From the NCBI GenBank assembly GCA_945883885.1, contig CAMCYM010000007.1, forward strand, positions 1 to 17,532: a DNA stretch of 17,532 nt, in the 5' to 3' direction. Under the pieces are notes generated by a model that was given only the letters and a program-made list of their open reading frames with translations, was not told the DNA's origin and did not search any database. How positions within the stretch are numbered: the first letter of the stretch is position 1; each line of letters begins with the position of its first letter. This stretch comes from Chryseobacterium gleum (lineage in GTDB: Bacteria > Bacteroidota > Bacteroidia > Flavobacteriales_D > Sanyastnellaceae). The translations under genes and the position numbers were made by a program. Positions 1 through 5,601 of the stretch are shown here, piece after piece.

Positions 1-19
1 GTGGCCGGCTTATCCCGTG

Positions 20-90
20 TTCCCCGACCAGGACTCGAACCTGGAAAAACGGAACCAAAATCCGGTGTGTTACCATTACACCATCGGGGA
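20..90 (-). tRNA. tRNA-Gln (anticodon UUG)
   Basis: Read on the minus strand, the segment folds as a tRNA. It has a 7-bp acceptor stem (TCCCCGA with TCGGGGA), a 4-bp D stem (GTGT/ACAC) around AATGGTA, an anticodon loop TTTTGGT whose positions 34-36 are TTG, and a T arm with the TTCGAGTC signature. The first pair of the anticodon stem is a C-T mismatch and the other four pair. Position 20 supplies the discriminator A. The next bases read CAC, so the 3' CCA is not encoded and must be added by tRNA nucleotidyltransferase. A Bacteroidota -7 element lies just upstream at 103-110. Confidence 0.95.
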
Positions 91-102
91 ATCGAGCGGG
101 TG

Positions 103-110
103 CAAAGATA
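103..110 (-). promoter_or_regulatory. -7 promoter element of tRNA-Gln
   Basis: The minus strand reads TATCTTTG, followed by CA. This is a perfect match to the Bacteroidota -7 consensus TAnnTTTG. A TTTC at 130-133, 19 bases upstream, could serve as a degenerate -33 box. Transcription about five bases downstream would leave a leader of roughly 8 nt before the mature tRNA 5' end. The consensus is established; its use here is inferred. Confidence 0.6.
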
Positions 111-159
111 AGCATTCATTCACTTCTTTGAAAGACCCGCGAATCGGCCGTCTCAGGGA

Positions 160-167
160 TACCTTCG
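160..167 (+). promoter_or_regulatory. -7-like element, apparently leaderless, for the aldehyde dehydrogenase
   Basis: TACCTTCG resembles TAnnTTTG with one substitution and ends exactly four bases before the ATG at 172. The same geometry recurs at five other start codons in the window, which raises its credibility. No clear TTG -33 box lies 19-21 bases upstream. Confidence 0.4.
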
Positions 168-171
168 GGGC

Positions 172-1620
172 ATGGAAGTTCAGAACCTCATCGGTGGCCG
201 GTCGGTTCCGGCGGTGGACGGGCAGTGGGCGGACCTGATTGAGCCGGCGACGGGTCGGGTGTACGGCCGCTTGCCACGGTCGGGTGCTGCGGATGTGGCT
301 GCAGCGGTGGAAGCGGCGCAGGGGGCCTGGCCGGCGTGGGCGGCGACGTCGATCGAGGAGCGGGCGGGATGTTTGACGCGGTGGGCTGCGCTGGTGCTGG
401 AGCGGGCAGAAGAATTCGCACGGGCGGAGTCGCGCGACAACGGTAAGCCGGTCGGATTAGCCCGGGAGGTGGACATCCCCCGAGCCGAGCAAAATCTCGT
501 GTTCTTCGGCAGTGCGGTGCGCCACTTTGCCAGCGAGGCCCACCTTCCTGCAGGCCCGACGCATTTGCACTATACGCACCGCAAGTCCATCGGGGTGGTG
601 GGCTGCATTTCGCCTTGGAACCTGCCGCTGTACCTGTTTACGTGGAAGATTGCGCCCGCGCTCGCCATGGGCAACTGTGTGGTGGCGAAGCCGTCGGAAC
701 TGACGCCTGTGACGGCTGCGATGCTCGGTGAGCTTGCCGCGGAGGCCGGGTTTCCTCCGGGGGTATTCAACATCGTGCACGGACTCGGTCCAGAGGCGGG
801 GGAAGCCCTGGTGCAGCACCGGAGTGTCAAGGCCATTTCCTTCACGGGAGGCACAGCCACCGGGGCCCACATCGCCCGGACGACCGCGGACCGGTTCATC
901 AAGCTCAGCCTCGAGCTGGGCGGCAAGAATGCCGCGCTCATCTTCGACGACTGCGACTTCGACGAAGCCGTCCGGACCACGGTCCGCTCTTCCTTCGCGA
1001 ACCAGGGCCAAATCTGCCTCTGCTCCTCCCGGATCCTCGTCCACGCTTCGCTGTACGAGCGGTTCCGCGATGCCTTCGTAGCCCGGGCCGCGTCGCTCGT
1101 GCCCGGCGACCCGGCAGAGGACGGGACCCGGATGGGCGCGCTGGTTTCAGCGGCGCACCGGGACAAGGTCCTGTCGTACATCGCACGGGCCCGCGAAGAA
1201 GGTGGGACGGTCTTGTGCGGCGGCGGCGCGGCAGATGCTCCGAACGCGCGCTGCGCCGATGGGTACTTCGTGCAGCCCACCGTGATCGAGGGATTGGGAC
1301 CTTCCTGTGACGTGAACCAGCACGAGATCTTCGGCCCGGTCGTCACGCTGCAGCCATTCGCGGACGAGGCGGAGGCCGTGCGGCTGGCGAATGACAGCGC
1401 GTACGGACTTGCGGCGACCGTGTGGACACGCGATTTGGCGCGGGCACATCGGGTAGCGGCGGCGCTGGAGACGGGCATTGTGTGGACGAACTGCTGGCTG
1501 GTGCGGGATTTGCGCACGCCTTTCGGGGGGGTGAAGTCGTCCGGGGTAGGTCGGGAAGGGGGGCTCGAAGCCATGCGGTTCTTCTCGGAACCTCAGAACG
1601 TCACGGTCGCGTTGAGCTGA
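172..1620 (+). CDS. NAD-dependent aldehyde dehydrogenase, ALDH8 / 2-aminomuconic semialdehyde dehydrogenase type
   Basis: This is a full-length 482-residue aldehyde dehydrogenase of normal family length. Such enzymes oxidise an aldehyde to the acid with NAD(P)+. Visible motifs are PWN (148-150), the cofactor lysine in KPSE (about 173), FTGG (224-227), the general base in LELGGKN (E248), the nucleophile region GQICLC (C282) and EIFGPV near residue 385. The stretch SSFANQGQICLCSSRI closely resembles ALDH8A1 and bacterial 2-aminomuconate / 2-hydroxymuconate semialdehyde dehydrogenases of the kynurenine and catechol meta-cleavage routes, so that substrate class is likely but not proven. No other kynurenine-pathway gene is adjacent. 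It appears to be a single-gene unit. The ATG at 172 is chosen because it follows a TACCTTCG element by four bases and fits the usual N-terminus. The family is certain; the substrate is inferred. Confidence 0.93.
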   Translation: MEVQNLIGGRSVPAVDGQWADLIEPATGRVYGRLPRSGAADVAAAVEAAQGAWPAWAATSIEERAGCLTRWAALVLERAEEFARAESRDNGKPVGLAREVDIPRAEQNLVFFGSAVRHFASEAHLPAGPTHLHYTHRKSIGVVGCISPWNLPLYLFTWKIAPALAMGNCVVAKPSELTPVTAAMLGELAAEAGFPPGVFNIVHGLGPEAGEALVQHRSVKAISFTGGTATGAHIARTTADRFIKLSLELGGKNAALIFDDCDFDEAVRTTVRSSFANQGQICLCSSRILVHASLYERFRDAFVARAASLVPGDPAEDGTRMGALVSAAHRDKVLSYIARAREEGGTVLCGGGAADAPNARCADGYFVQPTVIEGLGPSCDVNQHEIFGPVVTLQPFADEAEAVRLANDSAYGLAATVWTRDLARAHRVAAALETGIVWTNCWLVRDLRTPFGGVKSSGVGREGGLEAMRFFSEPQNVTVALS

Positions 1621-1621
1621 A

Positions 1622-1732
1622 TCAGGCCTCGTGGCGAAGCGACTGCTTGCAGCCGTTCGTCAGGAACCATGCAAGCCGGTGGTCAATCCATCCGGATACG
1701 CGTGCAGCAAGGTGTCCAAATGCGGGGAGCAT
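1622..1732 (-). CDS. Candidate leaderless small protein, 36 residues, unknown function
   Basis: This ORF is too short for usual gene callers. The minus strand has ATG at 1732 and TGA at 1624-1622, one base beyond the stop of the aldehyde dehydrogenase, so it fits the gap exactly. It encodes 36 residues beginning MLPAFGHLAARVSGWIDH and ending QSLRHEA. The middle alternates hydrophobic (V12, W15, I16, L20, W22, F23, L24) and basic residues, compatible with an amphipathic helix at a membrane surface. There is no signal peptide. Of the 36 sense codons, 24 end in G or C. The main support is the promoter: a perfect TATTTTTG with TTG 20 bases upstream, ending exactly four bases before the ATG, as at other apparently leaderless genes here. 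Alternatives are a non-coding RNA from the same promoter or a chance ORF. I do not recognise the family. Confidence 0.45.
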   Translation of the reverse strand: MLPAFGHLAARVSGWIDHRLAWFLTNGCKQSLRHEA

Positions 1733-1736
1733 GTTG

Positions 1737-1767
1737 CAAAAATACGGCAAAAACCGCGGCTTATCAA
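1737..1767 (-). promoter_or_regulatory. Promoter of the candidate small gene (TTG-N20-TATTTTTG)
   Basis: On the minus strand, TTG (1767-1765) is followed by 20 bases and then TATTTTTG (1744-1737). This is the only place in the window where a perfect TAnnTTTG -7 box also has a well-spaced TTG -33 box. It fires towards the 3' end of the aldehyde dehydrogenase. A dyad covers its -33/-10 interval. Confidence 0.5.
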
Positions 1768-1776
1768 CATTTGCCG
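1745..1776. promoter_or_regulatory. Inverted repeat, possible operator
   Basis: CGGCAAA (1745-1751) and TTTGCCG (1770-1776) form a perfect 7-bp dyad with an 18-base centre. It overlaps the -33 box and the spacer of the minus-strand promoter at 1737-1767 and lies about 50 bases upstream of the OmpA-domain lipoprotein start. There is no T-run, so a terminator is unlikely. An operator role is a guess. Confidence 0.25.
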
Positions 1777-1825
1777 GTTGAAAACCCGGTTCGAGGCGGG
1801 CCGGAAGCCTTCGGAACTTTCGGGC

Positions 1826-2809
1826 ATGATGCGAATCCCTTCCTTCGGAATTGCTGCGACAGCAGCTTGTGCGGTGGTGCTTTTCGGGTGTGTCGGACCC
1901 AAATCGTACGAGCAGCTCGCTGCGACGAACGACAGTTTGGTCACGGCAAACGACCGCATGGTGGCCGATGCCCGCGAAGCCGCGCAAGCACGCGTGGAGT
2001 TGGAAGGCCGCGTCACGACCCTTGAAAAAGCGAATGCCCGCCTGGAACGGACCGCAAGCCTGGCCGAGATGCAGTCGAAGGATGCCCAAGAAGAGCTGAC
2101 GCGGCTGCGCGAACTCAATGACGCGCTGTCGGAGCAGGGGTCAGCAGGCGTTGCCGCGCTGGCGGACGAGAACCGCAAACTGCTCGAGGGCGTGATGAAG
2201 CAGCGCGCCGAACTGCAGCAGCAAGAGGACGCACTCCGCAAGCTCGAAGTGGACCTGAACCAGCGCAGTGCAGAATTGAATGAGCGCTCGCAGCGTGTGG
2301 AAGAACTCGAGGCGCTGCTCTCGTCGCGGGATGCGGCGGCGGATGCGTTGCGCAAGCGTGTGGCCGATGCGTTGCTGGGCTTCAAGGACCGCGGCCTGAC
2401 GGTCGAACAGCGCGACGGAAAGGTGTACGTGAGCCTCGAGGCAAAGCTGTTGTTCGCCTCAGGCAGCACCGCGGTAGAGCCGGAAGGGCGCAAGGCGCTC
2501 GAACAACTCGCAAAAGCCGTAGCCGGCTCGGAGGATTTGGAGATTGTGGTGGAGGGCCACACCGACACCGATGCACTGCAATCGCCCAGTCATCCGCGCA
2601 ACAACTGGGAGCTCAGCGTCTTGCGTGCTACTGAGGTGGTCGGAATCCTGACGCGGTCCGGGGCGAACATCGACCCGAAGCGCCTGACGGCCGCAGGACG
2701 CAGCGAATTCCACCCGGTGGATCCGGCGAACAAGGCAAAAAACCGGCGCATCGAAATCGTCCTTGCACCGAAGCTCGATGCGCTCTACGAGCTCATCCGC
2801 ACCGAGTAA
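1826..2809 (+). CDS. OmpA-domain coiled-coil lipoprotein
   Basis: A 327-residue envelope lipoprotein. The first 22 residues form a lipoprotein signal peptide with lipobox LFGC (C22). Residues about 28-195 are Glu/Arg/Ala/Leu-rich with heptad-like spacing and look like a long coiled coil. Residues about 205-320 form an OmpA/MotB C-terminal domain, with GHTDTDA, NWELSVLRA and NRRIEIVLAPKLD motifs. That family binds meso-DAP peptidoglycan non-covalently, so the protein probably tethers the outer membrane to the cell wall. The reading frame is open back to 1631, but the extra 65 residues would bury the signal peptide, so ATG at 1826 is chosen (a second ATG follows directly). A weak GAACTTTC sits four bases before it. 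It ends 11 bases from the convergent lipoprotein gene. The family is confident; its specific role is not known. Confidence 0.9.
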   Translation: MMRIPSFGIAATAACAVVLFGCVGPKSYEQLAATNDSLVTANDRMVADAREAAQARVELEGRVTTLEKANARLERTASLAEMQSKDAQEELTRLRELNDALSEQGSAGVAALADENRKLLEGVMKQRAELQQQEDALRKLEVDLNQRSAELNERSQRVEELEALLSSRDAAADALRKRVADALLGFKDRGLTVEQRDGKVYVSLEAKLLFASGSTAVEPEGRKALEQLAKAVAGSEDLEIVVEGHTDTDALQSPSHPRNNWELSVLRATEVVGILTRSGANIDPKRLTAAGRSEFHPVDPANKAKNRRIEIVLAPKLDALYELIRTE

Positions 2810-2820
2810 TCCCTCTCGGC

Positions 2821-3792
2821 TTACTGGATGGGGAGCACGAAGGATCCCAGCGAAATCGTCACGTTCGCTCCGGTGTCATCCACCATCGAACCGCTGAAGG
2901 ATCCCACCACGATCCCCCCGGCCTGCGGGACGATGAAGTCAATTTCTACGTTCACCGCTCCGCCGTTCGCCGTAGAGTACTGGTTGCCGCCTACCGCGGT
3001 GTAGACGCCTACAGATCCGGGTGCCGTAGAAGGCGCGCATTGCACCACGGAACCGTCCACCCAGCCCACCAAGGCAGGTTCTGCGAGGGTGAAGCCGATG
3101 CCGGCCGTGGTCACAGAGAGTCCTGCGATGGTCAATGTGCCGTTGCCGGCCAGCGTGGCGGTGGCTTGGAAGTCTGCGACGACGGTGGTGCCGTTCGCCT
3201 TCCAGGTCAGGAGGGCCTCGCAGTCGGGGCAGGTGGACCCGCCGCAGTCGATGTAAAGCTCGTCGCCGTCGAGCAGGCCGTTCGTGCAGTTGCCGTTCGT
3301 CGCACACGGGTCACAATCTGGACCGCCGCAGTCGATGCCGATTTCGTCCCCGTTCATGAGGTCGTCCACGCAGGTGGGGCAAGTTTCGCAGTCCGGCCCG
3401 CCGCAGTCGACCCCTTCTTCGAGGCCGTTCAACAGCCCATCTCCGCAGAGTTCTCCGCAGGCCACTCCGGTGGTTCCGCCGCAGTCGATGCCGGTTTCGC
3501 CCGGGTCGAGGACCCCGTTGAATCCGGGGGCACACGGGGCGCATTCCCCGCCGCAATCGACCCACTGTTCGCCGAGCAGCACGTCGTACTGTCCGTTTTC
3601 GCACGGGTCACATGCGGGGCAGATGGGGCCTCCGCAGTCGATCAGTTCTTCCCCGTTGTTGAGGATGCCGTCGTAGCAGTTGTCCGGGATTTTGTTGTCT
3701 TCGTTCAAGCAGCCGCTCACCAGGAGGACGACCGCAAACGACACGGCCAGGGCGAGCTGGCGAGAAACGGAGGTAAAAGAAATCCGATGCAT
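2821..3792 (-). CDS. Lipoprotein with six Cys/Asp-rich DCGG repeats and a C-terminal beta domain
   Basis: A 323-residue predicted surface lipoprotein. The signal peptide (1-27) ends in lipobox LVSGC (C28). Residues about 39-191 hold six repeats of the pattern C-x-DG-x-x-x-x-GE-x-x-(I/V)DCGG-x-x-C-x-x-C, with the DCGG core at 52-55, 79-82, 103-106, 129-132, 154-157 and 182-185. The third copy lacks some cysteines. The Asp/Asn/Glu spacing suggests metal, perhaps calcium, binding, with disulfide pairs. I recall similar CxDGxxNGxExxxDCGG units in Bacteroidota and myxobacterial secreted proteins, where their function is unclear. Residues 194-323 are Thr/Val/Gly-rich, probably all-beta, and not recognised. 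The frame is open upstream to 3951, but ATG at 3792 starts the signal peptide. It is divergent from recJ across 65 bases and convergent with the OmpA-domain gene. Confidence 0.8.
   Translation of the reverse strand: MHRISFTSVSRQLALAVSFAVVLLVSGCLNEDNKIPDNCYDGILNNGEELIDCGGPICPACDPCENGQYDVLLGEQWVDCGGECAPCAPGFNGVLDPGETGIDCGGTTGVACGELCGDGLLNGLEEGVDCGGPDCETCPTCVDDLMNGDEIGIDCGGPDCDPCATNGNCTNGLLDGDELYIDCGGSTCPDCEALLTWKANGTTVVADFQATATLAGNGTLTIAGLSVTTAGIGFTLAEPALVGWVDGSVVQCAPSTAPGSVGVYTAVGGNQYSTANGGAVNVEIDFIVPQAGGIVVGSFSGSMVDDTGANVTISLGSFVLPIQ
3235..3685 (-). repeat. Six-copy tandem coding repeat (DCGG units)
   Basis: At DNA level the repeats appear as six copies of a CCGCAGTCGA-like core on the plus strand, near 3237, 3323, 3400, 3478, 3549 and 3630, spaced about 71-86 bases apart. 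Between cores the sequence has diverged, so this is an old protein-repeat expansion rather than a fresh satellite. It is not a CRISPR array because it is in frame, unequally spaced and protein-coding. Confidence 0.8.
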
Positions 3793-3800
3793 GTGGGGAC

Positions 3801-3808
3801 GAAAGATA
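3801..3808 (-). promoter_or_regulatory. -7-like element for the DCGG-repeat lipoprotein
   Basis: The minus strand reads TATCTTTC, one base from TAnnTTTG, eight bases before the ATG at 3792. No clear -33 box is visible. It lies in the 65-base divergent gap with recJ, for which I found no good promoter. Confidence 0.35.
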
Positions 3809-3857
3809 GTGCGGAGAGGGAAACCGGGGGCGATTTTTTGCCGTACTTGGAACCCAA

Positions 3858-5600
3858 ATGAAAGAAGTTCCTTGGATTGCAGGTCCGGCACCCGATCCGT
3901 TGGTGGTGAGGCGTTTGGTCGAAGACGCTGGACTCTCCCCTCTGGTTGCATCGCTGCTTGCGCGGCGTGGAATCAGCACGCGGGAAGAGGCGATCATGTT
4001 CATCCACCCCGAGTACTCGGAGTTGCACAACCCGGCTTTGATGGCCGACATGTTGAAAGCCGCGGAGCGGTTGCAGTCGGCCGTGGAGGACGGCGAGCGC
4101 ATCCTGGTGTACGGCGACTACGACGTGGATGGCACGACGGCCGTGGCGCTGGTAGCCAGCTTTTTAGAGGGCATCGGAGCGACGGTCCAGACCTATGTGC
4201 CGCACCGGTATGAAGAAGGCTACGGGGTCAGCCGGGAAGGGGTGGCGTACGCGGTGGATACCAGCATCACGCTGATGCTCACGCTCGACTGCGGCACGAA
4301 GGACTTCGAGCAGCTCGCCGCGGCGAAGGCTGCGGGCATCGACGTCATCGTCTGCGACCACCACTTGCCGGAGGCTACACTGCCCGAGGCCTTTGCCATC
4401 CTGAATCCGAAACGGCCGGATTGCAATTACCCGTTCAAGGAGCTCAGCGGCTGTGGGGTGGCGTTTAAGTTGATCCAAACGCTCGCCAGCCGCCTCGACT
4501 TCCCCGAAGGCAACATCTTCGCGGAGCTCGACCTGGTGGCCATCAGCATCGGCGCGGACCTTGTGGACGTCCTGGACGAGAACCGCATCCTGGCTTCGTT
4601 CGGGATGAAGCGCTTGCGTGAGATGCAGCGGCCAGGCATCCATGCGATGTTGCGCGCGGCAGACATCCACCAAGCTCCGCGGTCCATCCGCGACATTTCA
4701 TTCACGCTGGGCCCGCGGATCAACGCGGCCGGCCGGATGGGACACGCAAAGCGCGCGGTGGACTTGTTGATGGAGAAGGATGAACAGGTCGCCATGCAGC
4801 TGGCACGCGAGCTCGAGGACATGAACCGGTTGCGCCGCGACGTGGACGAAACGACCACGCGCGCGGCGATTGAGCGGCTGGAGCAGTCCGATCCGGATGC
4901 CTTCTGCAACATCGTGTGGGGCAAAGAATGGCACCGCGGGGTGGTGGGCATCGTCGCCAGCCGTTTGGTCGAATACCGCCACCGGCCGTCCATCGTGCTG
5001 TCGGAAGAAAACGACCTGCTCATCGGCAGTGCGCGGTCTGTCGAGGGGGTAGACATCCACCAGGCCCTTGAACAGTGTGCGGATTTGTTGGACCAATTCG
5101 GGGGACACCCGATGGCGGCGGGCCTGAGCCTGCGCAAAGACAAGCTCCACGCGTTCCGCGACCGGATCCAGCAAGCCGTCGGCGCCCAGCTCTCGGGTGA
5201 GTTGCCGAACCCCGAGGTGCGCTACGACCTGGAAGTGGAGTTGCGCGACATGACTCGCGAAGCCTTCCGACAGTTGCAGCAGCTTGAGCCCTTCGGCCCG
5301 GGCAACCCGGCTCCGGTATTCCTCGCTACGGGCCTGCACGGCGTACGGCCGCCGCGGACGGTGGGGGCGAAAGGGCAGCACCTCAAGCTCACCCTGCAGT
5401 GCGCGACCCGCACGGGCATGCCCATCGATGCGGTGGGCTTCAACATGGGCCACCGCCTGAGCGAAGTGCGGAACTGGAAGCGCCTCGACGCCGTGTTCAC
5501 CGTGGTCCAAAACACCTGGCGCGACCGGGCGTGGCAGACCCGCATCGAACTCAACCTTCACCTGATCGACTTGCGCCCCTCCGAATCGGCGGCCGAGTAG
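3858..5600 (+). CDS. recJ: Single-stranded-DNA-specific 5'-3' exonuclease RecJ
   Basis: A 580-residue RecJ of normal length. RecJ degrades single-stranded DNA 5' to 3' in recombination, mismatch and base-excision repair. The DHH phosphoesterase core is complete: DYDVDG (88-92 region), TLDCG (D144), CDHH (167-169), the Asp in ISIGADLVD (about 234) and ENR (241-243). It is followed by RINAAGRMGHA (about 287-297), RGVVGIVASRL (360-370) and the DHHA1 motif GGHPMAAG (415-422), then an OB-fold region. The D in ADLVDVL replaces a residue I remember as usually Pro; the catalytic acids are intact. The ATG at 3858 matches the usual N-terminus. It ends one base from the convergent dnaG stop, so the two transcripts must run into each other's 3' ends. 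Confidence 0.96.
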   Translation: MKEVPWIAGPAPDPLVVRRLVEDAGLSPLVASLLARRGISTREEAIMFIHPEYSELHNPALMADMLKAAERLQSAVEDGERILVYGDYDVDGTTAVALVASFLEGIGATVQTYVPHRYEEGYGVSREGVAYAVDTSITLMLTLDCGTKDFEQLAAAKAAGIDVIVCDHHLPEATLPEAFAILNPKRPDCNYPFKELSGCGVAFKLIQTLASRLDFPEGNIFAELDLVAISIGADLVDVLDENRILASFGMKRLREMQRPGIHAMLRAADIHQAPRSIRDISFTLGPRINAAGRMGHAKRAVDLLMEKDEQVAMQLARELEDMNRLRRDVDETTTRAAIERLEQSDPDAFCNIVWGKEWHRGVVGIVASRLVEYRHRPSIVLSEENDLLIGSARSVEGVDIHQALEQCADLLDQFGGHPMAAGLSLRKDKLHAFRDRIQQAVGAQLSGELPNPEVRYDLEVELRDMTREAFRQLQQLEPFGPGNPAPVFLATGLHGVRPPRTVGAKGQHLKLTLQCATRTGMPIDAVGFNMGHRLSEVRNWKRLDAVFTVVQNTWRDRAWQTRIELNLHLIDLRPSESAAE

Positions 5601-5601
5601 G

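Noticed and set aside
17..238. A 73-codon open frame at the window start
   Set aside because: It runs through the reverse strand of tRNA-Gln and into the aldehyde dehydrogenase in another frame.
1631..1825. N-terminal extension of the OmpA-domain lipoprotein
   Set aside because: It would place 65 residues before a clear lipoprotein signal peptide and would cross the promoter of the candidate small gene on the other strand.
3235..3685. CRISPR-like regularly spaced repeats
   Set aside because: The repeats are in frame, encode DCGG units with conserved protein spacing, and vary in spacing and sequence, so they are a protein repeat.
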